Below are positions 34,114-42,575 of a stretch of DNA of 64,000 nucleotides, piece after piece; the first letter of the stretch is position 1; the number at the start of each line of letters is the position of its first letter. The position numbers and the translations under genes are program-made. The DNA comes from Zestomonas carbonaria (GTDB taxonomy: Bacteria; Pseudomonadota; Gammaproteobacteria; Pseudomonadales; Pseudomonadaceae). Location of the stretch: contig NZ_CAJFCI010000080.1 in the NCBI RefSeq assembly GCF_904061905.1, positions 186,001 through 250,000 of the forward strand, given 5' to 3'. The notes under the pieces are model-generated. The model saw only the letters and a program-made list of their open reading frames with translations, was not told the origin of the DNA and made no database searches.

Positions 34114-35814
34114 TCAGGCGGACAACCGAGCGGCGGCCGGGCGCAAGACCTCGCCACGGACCGGTGCGCCGTTGGCGACGTAGTAGCTGGCGGTGCTGCG
34201 CGGCAGCGGCTGGCGGCCGCGAATCCGGTCGGCGAGCTTCTCGGCGATCATGATGGTAGTGGCGTTGAGGTTGCCGGTGATGATCTCCGGCATGATCGAG
34301 GCGTCGATCACCCGCAGGCCCTGCATGCCGTGCACGCGGCCGTGGCCATCGACCACCGCCATCTCGTCGTTGCCCATCTTGCACGAGCAGGACGGGTGGA
34401 AGGCGGTTTCCGCATGCTGGCGCACGAAGGCGTCCAACTGGGCGTCGCTCTGGCAGTCCAGGCCGGGGCTGATCTCGCGTCCGCGGAACGGGTCCAGCGC
34501 CGGTTGCGCCATGATCTCGCGGGTGATGCGGATGGCGTCGCGGAACTCCTGCCAGTCCTGCTCGGTGGACATGTAGTTGAACAGGATGCTCGGGTGTTGG
34601 CGCGGGTCCCTGGACTTCAGGTGGATGCGGCCACGGCTCGGCGAGCGCATGGAGCCGACGTGGGCCTGGAAGCCGTGTTCCTTCACCGCGTTGCTGCCGT
34701 TGTAGTTGATCGCCACCGGCAGGAAGTGGAACTGGATGTTCGGCCACTCGAACTCCGGGCGGGTACGGATGAAGCCGCCGGCCTCGAACTGGTTGCTGGC
34801 GCCCAGGCCCTTGCCGCGCAGCAGCCAGTTGGCGCCGATGCCCGGCTGGTTCCACCACTGCAGGGCGGGGTAGAGCGACACCGGCTCCTTGCAGGAATAC
34901 TGCAGGTACATCTCCAGGTGGTCCTGGAGGTTGGCGCCGACGCCTGGCAGGTCGTGCACCACCGGGATATCGAGGCCGCGCAGCAGCGACGCCGGGCCGA
35001 CGCCGGAGCGCTGGAGAATCTGCGGCGAGGCGATGGCGCCTGCGCACAGCAGCACTTCGCGGCGGGCGTGGACGGTCACCGCCTGGTCTCTGGAGCCGTG
35101 CAGGTAGGCGACGCCGGTGGCGCGCTTGCCGCTGAACAGGATGCGGTCGGTGAGGGCGTGGGTGACGATGGTCAGGTTCGGCCGGCCGCGTGCCTGGTCC
35201 AGGTAGCCGCGCGCGGTGCTGGAGCGGCGTCCCTGCGGGGTGACGGTGCGATCCATCGGGCCGAAGCCTTCCTGCTGGTAGCCGTTGAGGTCGTCGGTGC
35301 GCGGGTAGCCGGCCTGCACGCCGGCCTCGACCATGGCGTGGAACAACGGATTGTTGCCGGGCTTGGGCGTGGTCACGCTGACCGGGCCTTCGCCGCCGTG
35401 GTAGTCGTTGGGGCCGATGTCGCGGGTTTCCGCCTTGCGGAAGTAGGGCAGGCAGTCCAGGTAGCTCCAGTCTTCGAGGCCGGGCGCCTTGGCCCAGTTG
35501 TCGAAGTCCATGGCGTTGCCGCGGATGTAGCACATGCCGTTGATCAGCGAGGAGCCACCCAGGCCCTTGCCGCGTCCGCACTCCATGCGGCGGTTGTCCA
35601 TGAAGGGTTCCGGTTCGGTCTCGTAGGCCCAGTTGTAGCGGCGGCCCTGCAGCGGATAGGCGAGGGCGGCGGGCATCTGGGTGCGGAAGTCCAGGCGATA
35701 GTCCGGGCCGCCGGCCTCCAGCAGCAACACGCTGACGTCGGCGTCCTCGGTCAGGCGGGTGGCCAGTACGTTACCGGCGGAGCCGGCGCCGATGATGATG
35801 TAGTCGTATTCCAT
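34114..35814 (-). CDS. betA: Choline dehydrogenase BetA
   Basis: This 566-residue GMC-family flavoenzyme oxidises choline to betaine aldehyde (and on to betaine) at the inner membrane. FAD-binding YIIIGAGSAGNVLATRL is at the N-terminus, the GMC signature GRGKGLGGSSLINGMCYIRG is at about residues 77-96 and the catalytic His is in AFHPSCSCKMG at about residue 466. The start MEYDYI aligns with the family. It follows betB, separated by about 110 bp that contain an AAGCTGCAAG-type repeat. It is regulated, presumably, by BetI. Confidence 0.96.
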   Translation of the reverse strand: MEYDYIIIGAGSAGNVLATRLTEDADVSVLLLEAGGPDYRLDFRTQMPAALAYPLQGRRYNWAYETEPEPFMDNRRMECGRGKGLGGSSLINGMCYIRGNAMDFDNWAKAPGLEDWSYLDCLPYFRKAETRDIGPNDYHGGEGPVSVTTPKPGNNPLFHAMVEAGVQAGYPRTDDLNGYQQEGFGPMDRTVTPQGRRSSTARGYLDQARGRPNLTIVTHALTDRILFSGKRATGVAYLHGSRDQAVTVHARREVLLCAGAIASPQILQRSGVGPASLLRGLDIPVVHDLPGVGANLQDHLEMYLQYSCKEPVSLYPALQWWNQPGIGANWLLRGKGLGASNQFEAGGFIRTRPEFEWPNIQFHFLPVAINYNGSNAVKEHGFQAHVGSMRSPSRGRIHLKSRDPRQHPSILFNYMSTEQDWQEFRDAIRITREIMAQPALDPFRGREISPGLDCQSDAQLDAFVRQHAETAFHPSCSCKMGNDEMAVVDGHGRVHGMQGLRVIDASIMPEIITGNLNATTIMIAEKLADRIRGRQPLPRSTASYYVANGAPVRGEVLRPAAARLSA

Positions 35815-35834
35815 AAAGCAGCATCCTTCGGATG

Positions 35835-35916
35835 AAAGCTGCAAGCCTCAAGCTGCAAGTAGAAGCGGGAATTGCTCCGGCTCTTTCTTGCGGCTTGTGG
35901 CTTGGCGCTTGTAGCT
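35835..35916. repeat. AAGCTGCAAG-type inverted repeat between betB and betA
   Basis: Several AAGCTGCAAG and AAGCCTC words at 35835-35859 pair with CTTGCGGCTTG and GCTTGTAGCT words at 35887-35916. This forms a long imperfect hairpin inside the betBA operon. The position suggests a role in differential mRNA stability. Confidence 0.6.
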
Positions 35917-35923
35917 GTTTTCG

Positions 35924-37396
35924 TCAGAAAACCGAGACGTAGTCACCCAACTCCACCTGCACCGACTTGATGCGGGTGTAGTGGGCGAGGGTGGTCAGGC
36001 CGTTCTCGCGGCCGACGCCGGACTGCTTGTAGCCGCCGACCGGCATTTCGGCGGGCGATTCGCCCCAGGTGTTGATCCAGCAGATGCCGGCTTCCAGCTT
36101 GTGGATCACGCGGTGGGCGCGGGCCAGGTCGCGGGTCACCACGCCTGCGGCGAGGCCGTAGTCGGTGTCGTTGGCGCGGCGGATGGCTTCTTCCTCGGTG
36201 TCGTAGACGAGGATGCTCATCACCGGGCCGAAGATTTCCTCGCGGACGATGGTCATTTCGTCGGTGCAGTCGCTGAACACGGTCGGGGCCACGTAGGCGC
36301 CCTTGGCGAATTCGCCTTCGGTGACGCGTTCGCCGCCGATCAGCAGGCGCGCGCCTTCCTGGCGGCCGGCCTGGATGTAGCCGAGCACGCTCTCCATGTG
36401 GGCGAAGCTGGTCAGCGGGCCGAAGTTGGTCTCGGCATCTTCCGGGTTGCCCAGGCGGATGCGCTTGACGCGCTCGACCACCTTGGCCTCGAAGCGGGCC
36501 TGCAGGACGCGCGGGACGAACACGCGGGTGCCGTTGGTGCAGACCTGGCCGGAGCTGAAGAAGTTGGCCATCACGGCGATGTCGGCGGCGCGGTCGAGGT
36601 CGGCGTCTTCGAAGATGATCAGCGGCGACTTGCCGCCCAGTTCCATGGTCACTTCCTTGAGCGAGGAACTGGAGGCGCTGGCCATCACTTTCTTGCCGGT
36701 GGCGGTACCGCCGGTGAAGGAGATCTTCTCGATCAGCGGGTGCTCGGTCAGCCACTGGCCGACTTCGCGGCCGCTGCCGGTGAGCACGTTGAACACACCG
36801 TCCGGCACGCCGGCTTCGGTGTAGATCTCGGCCAGCTTCAGGGCGGTCAGCGGGGTGACTTCGCTGGGCTTGAAGATCATCGCGTTGCCGGCGGCCAGGG
36901 CCGGGGCGGACTTCCACATGGCGATCTGCGCCGGGTAGTTCCAGGCGCCGATACCGGCGACCACGCCCAGCGGCTCGCGGCGGGTGTAGACGAAGCTGGT
37001 CTCGCGCAGCGGGATCTGCTCGCCCTCGATGGCCGGGGCCAGGCCGGCGTAATACTCGATCACGTCGGCGCCGGTGACGATGTCCACGGCGCGGGTCTCG
37101 GACAACGGCTTGCCGGTGTCCAGGGTTTCCAGTTCGGCCAGTTCGTCGTTGCGCTCGCGCAGGATCTCCACGGCGCGGCGCAGGATGCGCGAGCGCTGCA
37201 TGGCGGTCATCGCGGCCCACACTTTCTGGCCCTCCACGGCGCTGGCGACGGCGCGCTCGACGTCCTCCCTGGCGGCGCGCTGGACATTGGCCAGCACCTC
37301 GCCGTTGGCCGGGTTGATGGTCTCGAAGGTGGCGCCGCCGCTGGCGTCGACGTAGCGGCCGCCAATGTAGAGCTTCTGTTCTTCGAATCGGGCCAT
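35924..37396 (-). CDS. betB: Betaine aldehyde dehydrogenase BetB
   Basis: This 490-residue NAD(P)-dependent aldehyde dehydrogenase converts betaine aldehyde to glycine betaine. It has the catalytic Glu in EVTMELGGKSPL and the catalytic Cys in SSGQVCTNGTRV at about residue 287. NYPAQIAMWKSAPALAAGNA (about residue 153) supplies the cofactor-site Asn. It is the first gene of betBA and diverges from betT1. The ATG follows AGAGGAC upstream, and a BetI-like palindrome lies about 110 bp further upstream. Confidence 0.96.
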   Translation of the reverse strand: MARFEEQKLYIGGRYVDASGGATFETINPANGEVLANVQRAAREDVERAVASAVEGQKVWAAMTAMQRSRILRRAVEILRERNDELAELETLDTGKPLSETRAVDIVTGADVIEYYAGLAPAIEGEQIPLRETSFVYTRREPLGVVAGIGAWNYPAQIAMWKSAPALAAGNAMIFKPSEVTPLTALKLAEIYTEAGVPDGVFNVLTGSGREVGQWLTEHPLIEKISFTGGTATGKKVMASASSSSLKEVTMELGGKSPLIIFEDADLDRAADIAVMANFFSSGQVCTNGTRVFVPRVLQARFEAKVVERVKRIRLGNPEDAETNFGPLTSFAHMESVLGYIQAGRQEGARLLIGGERVTEGEFAKGAYVAPTVFSDCTDEMTIVREEIFGPVMSILVYDTEEEAIRRANDTDYGLAAGVVTRDLARAHRVIHKLEAGICWINTWGESPAEMPVGGYKQSGVGRENGLTTLAHYTRIKSVQVELGDYVSVF

Positions 37397-37503
37397 GGGG
37401 TGTCCTCTCTTGTCGTGTTGGGCCGCGCAAGGCTTGGCCGGACGGGGCGTGGCGCAAGGGCGCAGGCCTCTCCGGAAGCGGTTGAAATTCAGCCTACTTT
37501 ATT

Positions 37504-37524
37504 TTTATTGATCGTTCAAACAAC
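37504..37524. promoter_or_regulatory. Candidate BetI operator between betB and betT1
   Basis: The divergent region has TTATTGATCGTTCAAACAAC in an AT-rich setting. It is close to the BetI-like consensus TATTGAWCGTTCAATCAA and resembles the palindrome before betI (40118-40140) and the one before gbdR (46832-46849). A TetR-family dimer there could control both betBA and betT1. Confidence 0.55.
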
Positions 37525-37679
37525 AAAGAATAAGCTGCGCACCACGAACCTCGCTGCGGCAGTTCGCCGCACCCGTTCCAGGCCACCGGCCGACGGTTCC
37601 AGCCGTCTCCGGCCGATGGCGCGGCACGCCGCCGACCATGAAGCGGCGTCTGTTTTCATTGCCTCGGAGCCCAACTCCA

Positions 37680-39272
37680 ATGCGTACTGCTTCTCTGCCA
37701 ACAACAACTACCGAGAAGGCGCGCTTGAATCCGGTCGTCTTTTTCGGGTCCACCGCGTTGATCCTGGTCCTCACCGCCGTGCTGATCGCTTTCCCGGAAG
37801 GTGCCGGCACCTGGCTGGGCAAGGCCCAGGGCTGGCTGTCGCGAAGCTTCGGCTGGTATTACATGCTGGCCATCGGCGCCTACCTGTTCTTCGTGCTCTA
37901 CGTGGCCTTCTCGCGCTTCGGCCACCTGCGCCTGGGCGCCGATCACGAACGGCCGGACTTCAGCTACGCGGCCTGGGCGGGGATGCTGTTCTCTTCGGGG
38001 ATCGGTATTTCGCTGCTCTATTTCGCCGCTTCCGAGCCGATCGACCACCTCTTCAACCCGCCGGAAGGCGAGCCGGGCAGCCAGCATGCGGCGCGCCAGG
38101 CGCTGCAACTGACCTTCCTCCACTGGGGCGTGCATGGCTGGGCCATCTATGCGCTGGTGGGCCTGGCCGTCGGCTATTTCGCCTACCGCCACAAGCAGCC
38201 GCTGGCGTTACGCTCGGCGCTTTACCCGCTGTTCGGCGAGCGCCTGATGCGCGGCTCGGTGGGCAATGCGGTGGACTGCTTTGGCATCTTCGTCACCCTG
38301 CTGGGACTGGTGACCAACCTCGGCATCGGCTCATTGCAGGTGGCCTCCGGCCTGGAACACCTGTTCGGCATGCCGCACAGCCAGAGCGCGCTGCTGGCGG
38401 TGATCCTGGTGATGAGCGTGGTGGCCACGCTGGCGGCGGTGTCGGGGGTGGAGAAGGGCATCCGCCGGCTGTCCAACCTGAACATCATCCTGTTCAGCGG
38501 CCTGCTGGTGTTCGTCCTGCTCGCCGGGCCGACGCTGCACCTGCTCAATGGCCTGGTGCAGAACCTCGGCGATTATCTCAACGGCCTGGTGCTGAAGACC
38601 TTCGACCTCTACGTCTACACCGGGCAGTCCGGCAAGGGCGAGGAGTGGATGGGGCTGTGGACCCTGTTCTACTGGGCCTGGTGGATTTCCTGGGCGCCGT
38701 TCGTGGGCATGTTCATCGCGCGCATTTCCCGTGGGCGGACGGTGCGCGAGCTGGTCTGCGGCGTATTGCTGATCCCGCTGGGCTTCACCCTGGCCTGGCT
38801 GTCGGTCTTCGGCAATAGCGCCCTGGATCTGGTGATGAACCAGAACGCCACGGAGCTCGGCAAGGCGGCGCTGGAGCAGCCGGCGATGTCCATCTACCTG
38901 CTGCTGGAACACTATCCCTGGTCCAAGGCGGTGATCGGCCTGTCGATCTGCGTCGGCTTCGTGCTGTTCCTCACCCCTGCCGATTCCGGTTCGGTGATGC
39001 TGGCCAACCTGTCGCGCAAGGACGGCGACCTGGACGAGGACGCGCCGCACTGGCTGCGTATCTTCTGGTCGGTGGTGATCACCCTGGTGACCATCGGCCT
39101 GCTGTTCGCCGGCAACTTCACCGCCATGCAGACGGTGGTGGTGCTGGCCGGCCTGCCGTTCTCGGTGGTGCTGCTGCTCTATATGCTCGCCTTGCTCAAG
39201 GCGATGCGCGCGGATTTGGGGGCGCAGCCGGCGGTGCAGGGTGTGGCTCCGGTGGGGCAGGGAGGTGTCTGA
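37680..39272 (+). CDS. betT1: Choline transporter BetT1 (BCCT family)
   Basis: This protein of about 530 residues has 12 predicted membrane helices and the BCCT fold. Hallmarks are GMLFSSGIGISLLYFAASEP near helix 3 and the Trp-rich FYWAWWISWAPFVGMFIARI segment of helix 8, which binds the quaternary amine. It imports choline with H+ or Na+. It lacks the long cytoplasmic C-terminal tail of E. coli BetT, so it may not be osmotically gated. A possible upstream Met at 37638 would add 14 residues; CGGAG favours 37680. It diverges from betBA. Confidence 0.92.
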   Translation: MRTASLPTTTTEKARLNPVVFFGSTALILVLTAVLIAFPEGAGTWLGKAQGWLSRSFGWYYMLAIGAYLFFVLYVAFSRFGHLRLGADHERPDFSYAAWAGMLFSSGIGISLLYFAASEPIDHLFNPPEGEPGSQHAARQALQLTFLHWGVHGWAIYALVGLAVGYFAYRHKQPLALRSALYPLFGERLMRGSVGNAVDCFGIFVTLLGLVTNLGIGSLQVASGLEHLFGMPHSQSALLAVILVMSVVATLAAVSGVEKGIRRLSNLNIILFSGLLVFVLLAGPTLHLLNGLVQNLGDYLNGLVLKTFDLYVYTGQSGKGEEWMGLWTLFYWAWWISWAPFVGMFIARISRGRTVRELVCGVLLIPLGFTLAWLSVFGNSALDLVMNQNATELGKAALEQPAMSIYLLLEHYPWSKAVIGLSICVGFVLFLTPADSGSVMLANLSRKDGDLDEDAPHWLRIFWSVVITLVTIGLLFAGNFTAMQTVVVLAGLPFSVVLLLYMLALLKAMRADLGAQPAVQGVAPVGQGGV

Positions 39273-39320
39273 TCTTTGCCGATGGGTATCGTTTCCCCAT
39301 CCTGAGGGCGGTGCCTTGTT

Positions 39321-39405
39321 TTCTGGGTCCCTGCGTTCGCGGGGATGACAGGGGAGACTCCGGGCGTGCCTTCTACCTCGTCATTCCCGCGAACGCGGGA
39401 AACCA
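39321..39405. repeat. CGTCATTCCCGCGAACGCGGG inverted repeat pair
   Basis: A TGGGTCCCTGCGTTCGCGGG arm and a CATTCCCGCGAACGCGGG arm flank a G-rich spacer between the convergent betT1 and betI genes. The structure matches the pair at 24129-24230. A third palindromic stretch (GGATGGGT with ATACCCATC) follows near 39425-39460. Confidence 0.75.
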
Positions 39406-39468
39406 ATCAATCCGAGCTTCCGTAGGATGGGTCGAGGAGCGTAGCGACGATACCCATCACGACAAGCC

Positions 39469-40071
39469 CTAGGCCTTCCGGACCTTGGCCAGTTGCAGGT
39501 CCAGGTATTCGAAAGCGACCTGCAACGCCTGCTCGCTCTTGAAGGCGTCCCCGGAGCCGGAGAGCGCGCTGCGCAGCCACAGGCCGTCGATCAGCGCGGC
39601 CAGGCCGAGGGCCGCCGAGCGGGCGTCGGCGAGGTTGAGCACGCGGCGGAATTCGCAACACAGGTTGGAATACAGGCGACGGTCGTTGACCCGCTGCAGG
39701 CGTCGCAGCACCGGGTGGTGCATGCTGCTGGCCCAGAATGCCAGCCAGGTCTTCATGGCCGGGCCGTTGACCTGGCTGTCGTCGAAGTTGCCCTCGATGA
39801 TCGCCCGCAGGTGCGCGCGCGGGCTGTCGTCCTTCAGTGCCGCGCGGCGTTCGCGCACGGCGTCGCTGAGGGCCAGCATCAGGTGCCGCATGGTGGCTTC
39901 GAGCAGGCCGTTCTTGTCCTGGAAGTAGTGGCTGATGATGCCGTTGGAGACGCCGGCGAGCCGGGCAATGTAGGCGATGCTGGCATCGCTCATGCCGACC
40001 TGGTCGACGGCCTGGAGGGTGGCATTGATCAATTGCGAACGGCGGATCGGCTGCATTCCGACCTTGGGCAT
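39469..40071 (-). CDS. betI: BetI, TetR-family choline-responsive repressor
   Basis: This 200-residue TetR-type regulator represses bet genes until choline binds. The N-terminal helix-turn-helix is ASIAYIARLAGVSNGIISHY at about residues 31-50, followed by FQDKNGLLEATMR. The start MPKVGMQPIRRSQL matches E. coli BetI; the extra upstream residues do not. It lies downstream of betT1 on the opposite strand instead of next to betB. A perfect palindrome 46-69 bp upstream is a likely autoregulatory operator. Confidence 0.94.
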   Translation of the reverse strand: MPKVGMQPIRRSQLINATLQAVDQVGMSDASIAYIARLAGVSNGIISHYFQDKNGLLEATMRHLMLALSDAVRERRAALKDDSPRAHLRAIIEGNFDDSQVNGPAMKTWLAFWASSMHHPVLRRLQRVNDRRLYSNLCCEFRRVLNLADARSAALGLAALIDGLWLRSALSGSGDAFKSEQALQVAFEYLDLQLAKVRKA

Positions 40072-40117
40072 CGGGAACTCCATGATGATGGGCGTGGGGC
40101 GAAGTCTAGGCGGCTTT

Positions 40118-40140
40118 TGTTTGAGCAATCAATCAAACAA
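40118..40140. promoter_or_regulatory. BetI operator candidate upstream of betI
   Basis: TTGTTTGA (40118-40125) and TCAAACAA (40133-40140) form a perfect 8-bp inverted repeat with a 7-nt spacer, in the promoter region of betI. The arms share TGA/TCA and AAACAA words with the betB-betT1 site. Autoregulation by BetI is the likely function. Confidence 0.7.
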
Positions 40141-40231
40141 GGTGACCGGCCGGTCCCGCTTCATCATTTTTCGTTCCGCTGCCGACCGCCAAGGAGGCTG
40201 GTCTGGACGCTACTCGGCTCCCTCTCCCTTA

Positions 40232-40387
40232 GGGTCTGTACGAAAAGTCGCCGAGCGAAGGTCAGGCTAGGCAAAAATCGGTGAGGAACGGACCGGGCTC
40301 GCGTTCGAGTTTACGCGCTGTAAATGAGCATTCCGAACCGATTTTTAACGACGCATCACCGAGCGCAGGCACTTTTCGTACAGAGCC
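40232..40387. mobile_element. MITE-like element with terminal inverted repeats
   Basis: A 156-bp non-coding element begins GGGTCTGTACGAAAAGT and ends ACTTTTCGTACAGAGCC, so the ends are inverted with 15 of 16 or so bases matching. It is flanked by TA on both sides, consistent with a TA target duplication. Inner segments GCAAAAATCGGT and ACCGATTTTT also pair. There is no reading frame for a transposase, so it would be mobilised in trans. Confidence 0.75.
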
Positions 40388-40482
40388 TAGGAGCGGGGCG
40401 CGTAGCCAGGACTGGGGTGAGGGGCGGTGGTCGGGTTACTGGAAAGGTTTTGGTATTACGAAGATCGGTCCCTCACCCCCGG

Positions 40483-40505
40483 CCCCTCTCCCGGAGGGAG
40501 AGGGG
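40483..40505. repeat. GGGAGAGG-family hairpin downstream of the binding-protein gene
   Basis: CCCCTCTCCC and GGGAGAGGGG form a hairpin about 105 bp past the stop of the solute-binding protein gene. It is one of at least nine copies of this family in the window and could end the cbc transcript. Confidence 0.7.
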
Positions 40506-40610
40506 AGCTGTGTCTGTTGCTTTCTGCTGGCGGTCGAGTTCCTGGTTGCCTGCCTGCTTGCTGGTGAGCATCACTCGGCCCTCCCACCCTTGGCGGGAGG
40601 GCGATGCCGC

Positions 40611-41468
40611 TTACTGCAACCACCCGGCAACACGCTCGGGGTTGCTGGCGATCCATTCCTTGGCGGCCTGTTCCGGCTTGGCGCCCTCGCGGATGGCGAG
40701 CATCACGCTGCCGACTTCCTCGCTGCTCCAGGAGAAGCGTTCGAGGAAGGCGTTGGCTTCGGGGGCCTTGCTGGCCAGGCCCGGGTTGGCCACGGTATCG
40801 ATGCGTTCGGCTTCGCCGTAGACCTTCTTCGGATCGTCGAGGAAGCGCAGTTTCCACTTGGCGAACATCCAGTGCGGAATCCAACTGGTCACCACGATCG
40901 GCTTCTGCGCCTTCTCGGCGCGGGCCAGGGCAGTGACCATGGCCGGGCCGGAGCTGGGCATCAGCTTGAGGTCGAGGCCGTACTGGTCGATGACGTCCTC
41001 GGTGCGGCGCATCACCCCGGCGCCGGCGTCGATACCGGTGATCTTGCCGTCGAGCGCCTGGGTGTACTTGTTCAGGTCCTCGATGCTCCGCGCTTCCACG
41101 TAGTCCGGCACCACCAGGCCGATCCTCGCGCCTTCGTAGTTGGTTCCGAGCACCGACACCTTGTCCTTCAGCTTGGTGTAGTACTCGCCGTGGGTGGCCG
41201 GCAGCCAGGCGGAGAGGGTGGCGTCCAGGTCGCCGCGCGCCACGCCCTGCCACATGATGGCCGGCTCCACGGGTTTCAGCTCGACCGGGTAGCCGAGCTT
41301 TTCCTTGAGGATTTCCCCGGCCACGTGGGTGGCGGCGACGCTGTCGTCCCAGCCGTTGACGTAGCCGATCTTCAGGGTCGGTTTGTCGGCCGCGCCGGCC
41401 ACGCCCATGCCGAGGGCCAGGGCGGCGGCACCGAGGGTTTGCAGACAGCGGAATTTCAGCTTGCGCAT
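40611..41468 (-). CDS. Second quaternary-amine substrate-binding protein (OpuAC family)
   Basis: This 285-residue periplasmic binding protein has a signal peptide ending near GVAGAADKP. Its core matches the OpuAC family (LKIGYVNGWDDSVAATHVAG; VEPAIMWQGVARGDLDATLS; SWIPHWMFAKWKLRFLDDP), with several Trp and Tyr residues for an aromatic cation box. It resembles betaine- or carnitine-binding CaiX-type proteins more than CbcX. It lies 130 bp downstream of cbcX on the same strand, so it probably feeds the same CbcWV core. The substrate is inferred only by family. Confidence 0.88.
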   Translation of the reverse strand: MRKLKFRCLQTLGAAALALGMGVAGAADKPTLKIGYVNGWDDSVAATHVAGEILKEKLGYPVELKPVEPAIMWQGVARGDLDATLSAWLPATHGEYYTKLKDKVSVLGTNYEGARIGLVVPDYVEARSIEDLNKYTQALDGKITGIDAGAGVMRRTEDVIDQYGLDLKLMPSSGPAMVTALARAEKAQKPIVVTSWIPHWMFAKWKLRFLDDPKKVYGEAERIDTVANPGLASKAPEANAFLERFSWSSEEVGSVMLAIREGAKPEQAAKEWIASNPERVAGWLQ

Positions 41469-41598
41469 AGGTATTGCTCCGTCAGGTGGATTGGCAGCGG
41501 GCTGGGGCCGTTTACCCATTCTTCAGTGCGGGAGGCACGGCGTGGCCCACGACGGCCGAGGGCCGTCGCGGGGGAAAACCAGGGAAAGGAGCCGGGTG

Positions 41599-42540
41599 CT
41601 ACAGGCCGAGGTGCTGTTTCACGGCGACGATGCCGTCCTGGCCGTCGAAGGTGGTCACGCCGGCCAGCCACTTGTCGAGCGCGGCGGGGTTGGCCTTGAG
41701 CCAGTTGCGAGCGACCGTGGTGGGGTTTTCCTTTTCCAGCACCTTTTCCATCAACTGGCTTTCGATCTCGACGCTGAACTGCAGGTTGTTCAGCAGCCGG
41801 CCGACGTTGGCGCAACGGGTTTCGTAGTCCGGCGGTACCACGGTGTAGACCTTGGCGGCGCCGTAGTCGGGGCCGAACACGTCGTCGCCGCCGGACAGGT
41901 AGGTGATGTCGAACTGGGTGTTCATCGGGTGCGGCGCCCAGGCCAGGAACACCACCGGCTCCTGTTTCTTCACCGCGCGCTGGACCTGGATGATCATCCC
42001 GGCCTCGCTGGATTCGACCATGCGGAAGCCGCCGAGGCCGTACTGGTCGCTCTTGATCATCTTGTCGATCAGCAGGTTGCCGTCGTTGCCCGGCTCGATG
42101 GCGTAGATCTTGCCGTCCAACTGGTCCTTGAAGCGGGCGATGTCCTGGAAGCTCTTGAGGCCCGCCTCGGCGGCGTAGGTCGGCACCGCCAGGGTGTACT
42201 TGGCGCCTTCCAGGTTCGCTTTCGGCAGTACCTTGACCCCGCCGTTCTTGGTGAAGGGTTCGATCACCGCATCCATCGACGGCGCCCAGTAGCCGAGGAA
42301 CACGTCGACCTGCCCGCTCTTCACGCCGGTGAAGGCGATCGGTACCGAAGCCATGATCTTGCGCGGGTTGTAGCCCAGCCCCTCGGTGAGCACCATGGCC
42401 ACGCCGGTGGTGGCGGCGATGTCGGCCCAGCCGATCTCGGCGAAGCGGACCTGCTTGCAGCTCTGCGGTTCCTGCGCCCAGGCGCCGCTCGCGAGTGCCC
42501 AGGCCAGCAGGCCGATGGCTGCGATTCTCGATTTCTTCAT
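41599..42540 (-). CDS. cbcX: Choline-binding periplasmic protein CbcX
   Basis: This 313-residue substrate-binding protein has a clear signal peptide (MKKSRIAAIGLLAWALASG, cleavage near WAQEP) and two cysteines, in PQSCKQVRF and ETRCANVGR, as in ChoX-type choline-binding proteins that have a disulfide. FAEIGWADIAATTGVAMVLT, GQVDVFLGYWAPSMD and FLAWAPHPMN provide the aromatic-box region. It is the third gene after cbcV and cbcW and delivers choline to that permease. Confidence 0.93.
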   Translation of the reverse strand: MKKSRIAAIGLLAWALASGAWAQEPQSCKQVRFAEIGWADIAATTGVAMVLTEGLGYNPRKIMASVPIAFTGVKSGQVDVFLGYWAPSMDAVIEPFTKNGGVKVLPKANLEGAKYTLAVPTYAAEAGLKSFQDIARFKDQLDGKIYAIEPGNDGNLLIDKMIKSDQYGLGGFRMVESSEAGMIIQVQRAVKKQEPVVFLAWAPHPMNTQFDITYLSGGDDVFGPDYGAAKVYTVVPPDYETRCANVGRLLNNLQFSVEIESQLMEKVLEKENPTTVARNWLKANPAALDKWLAGVTTFDGQDGIVAVKQHLGL

Positions 42541-42575
42541 CTACGACTCCCCGATTTCGATGGTTGAAATACCGT

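Larger units (their letters stand above)
40072..40610. other. Intergenic region with BetI operator, MITE-like element and hairpin
   Basis: These 539 bp hold no gene. From left to right they contain the BetI-like palindrome at 40118-40140, a MITE-like element at 40232-40387 and a GGGAGAGG hairpin at 40483-40505. All are listed separately. The rest shows no feature that I can support. Confidence 0.8.

Noticed and set aside
40232..40387. A complete insertion sequence
   Set aside because: The element is only 156 bp and holds no transposase frame, so it was called MITE-like instead.
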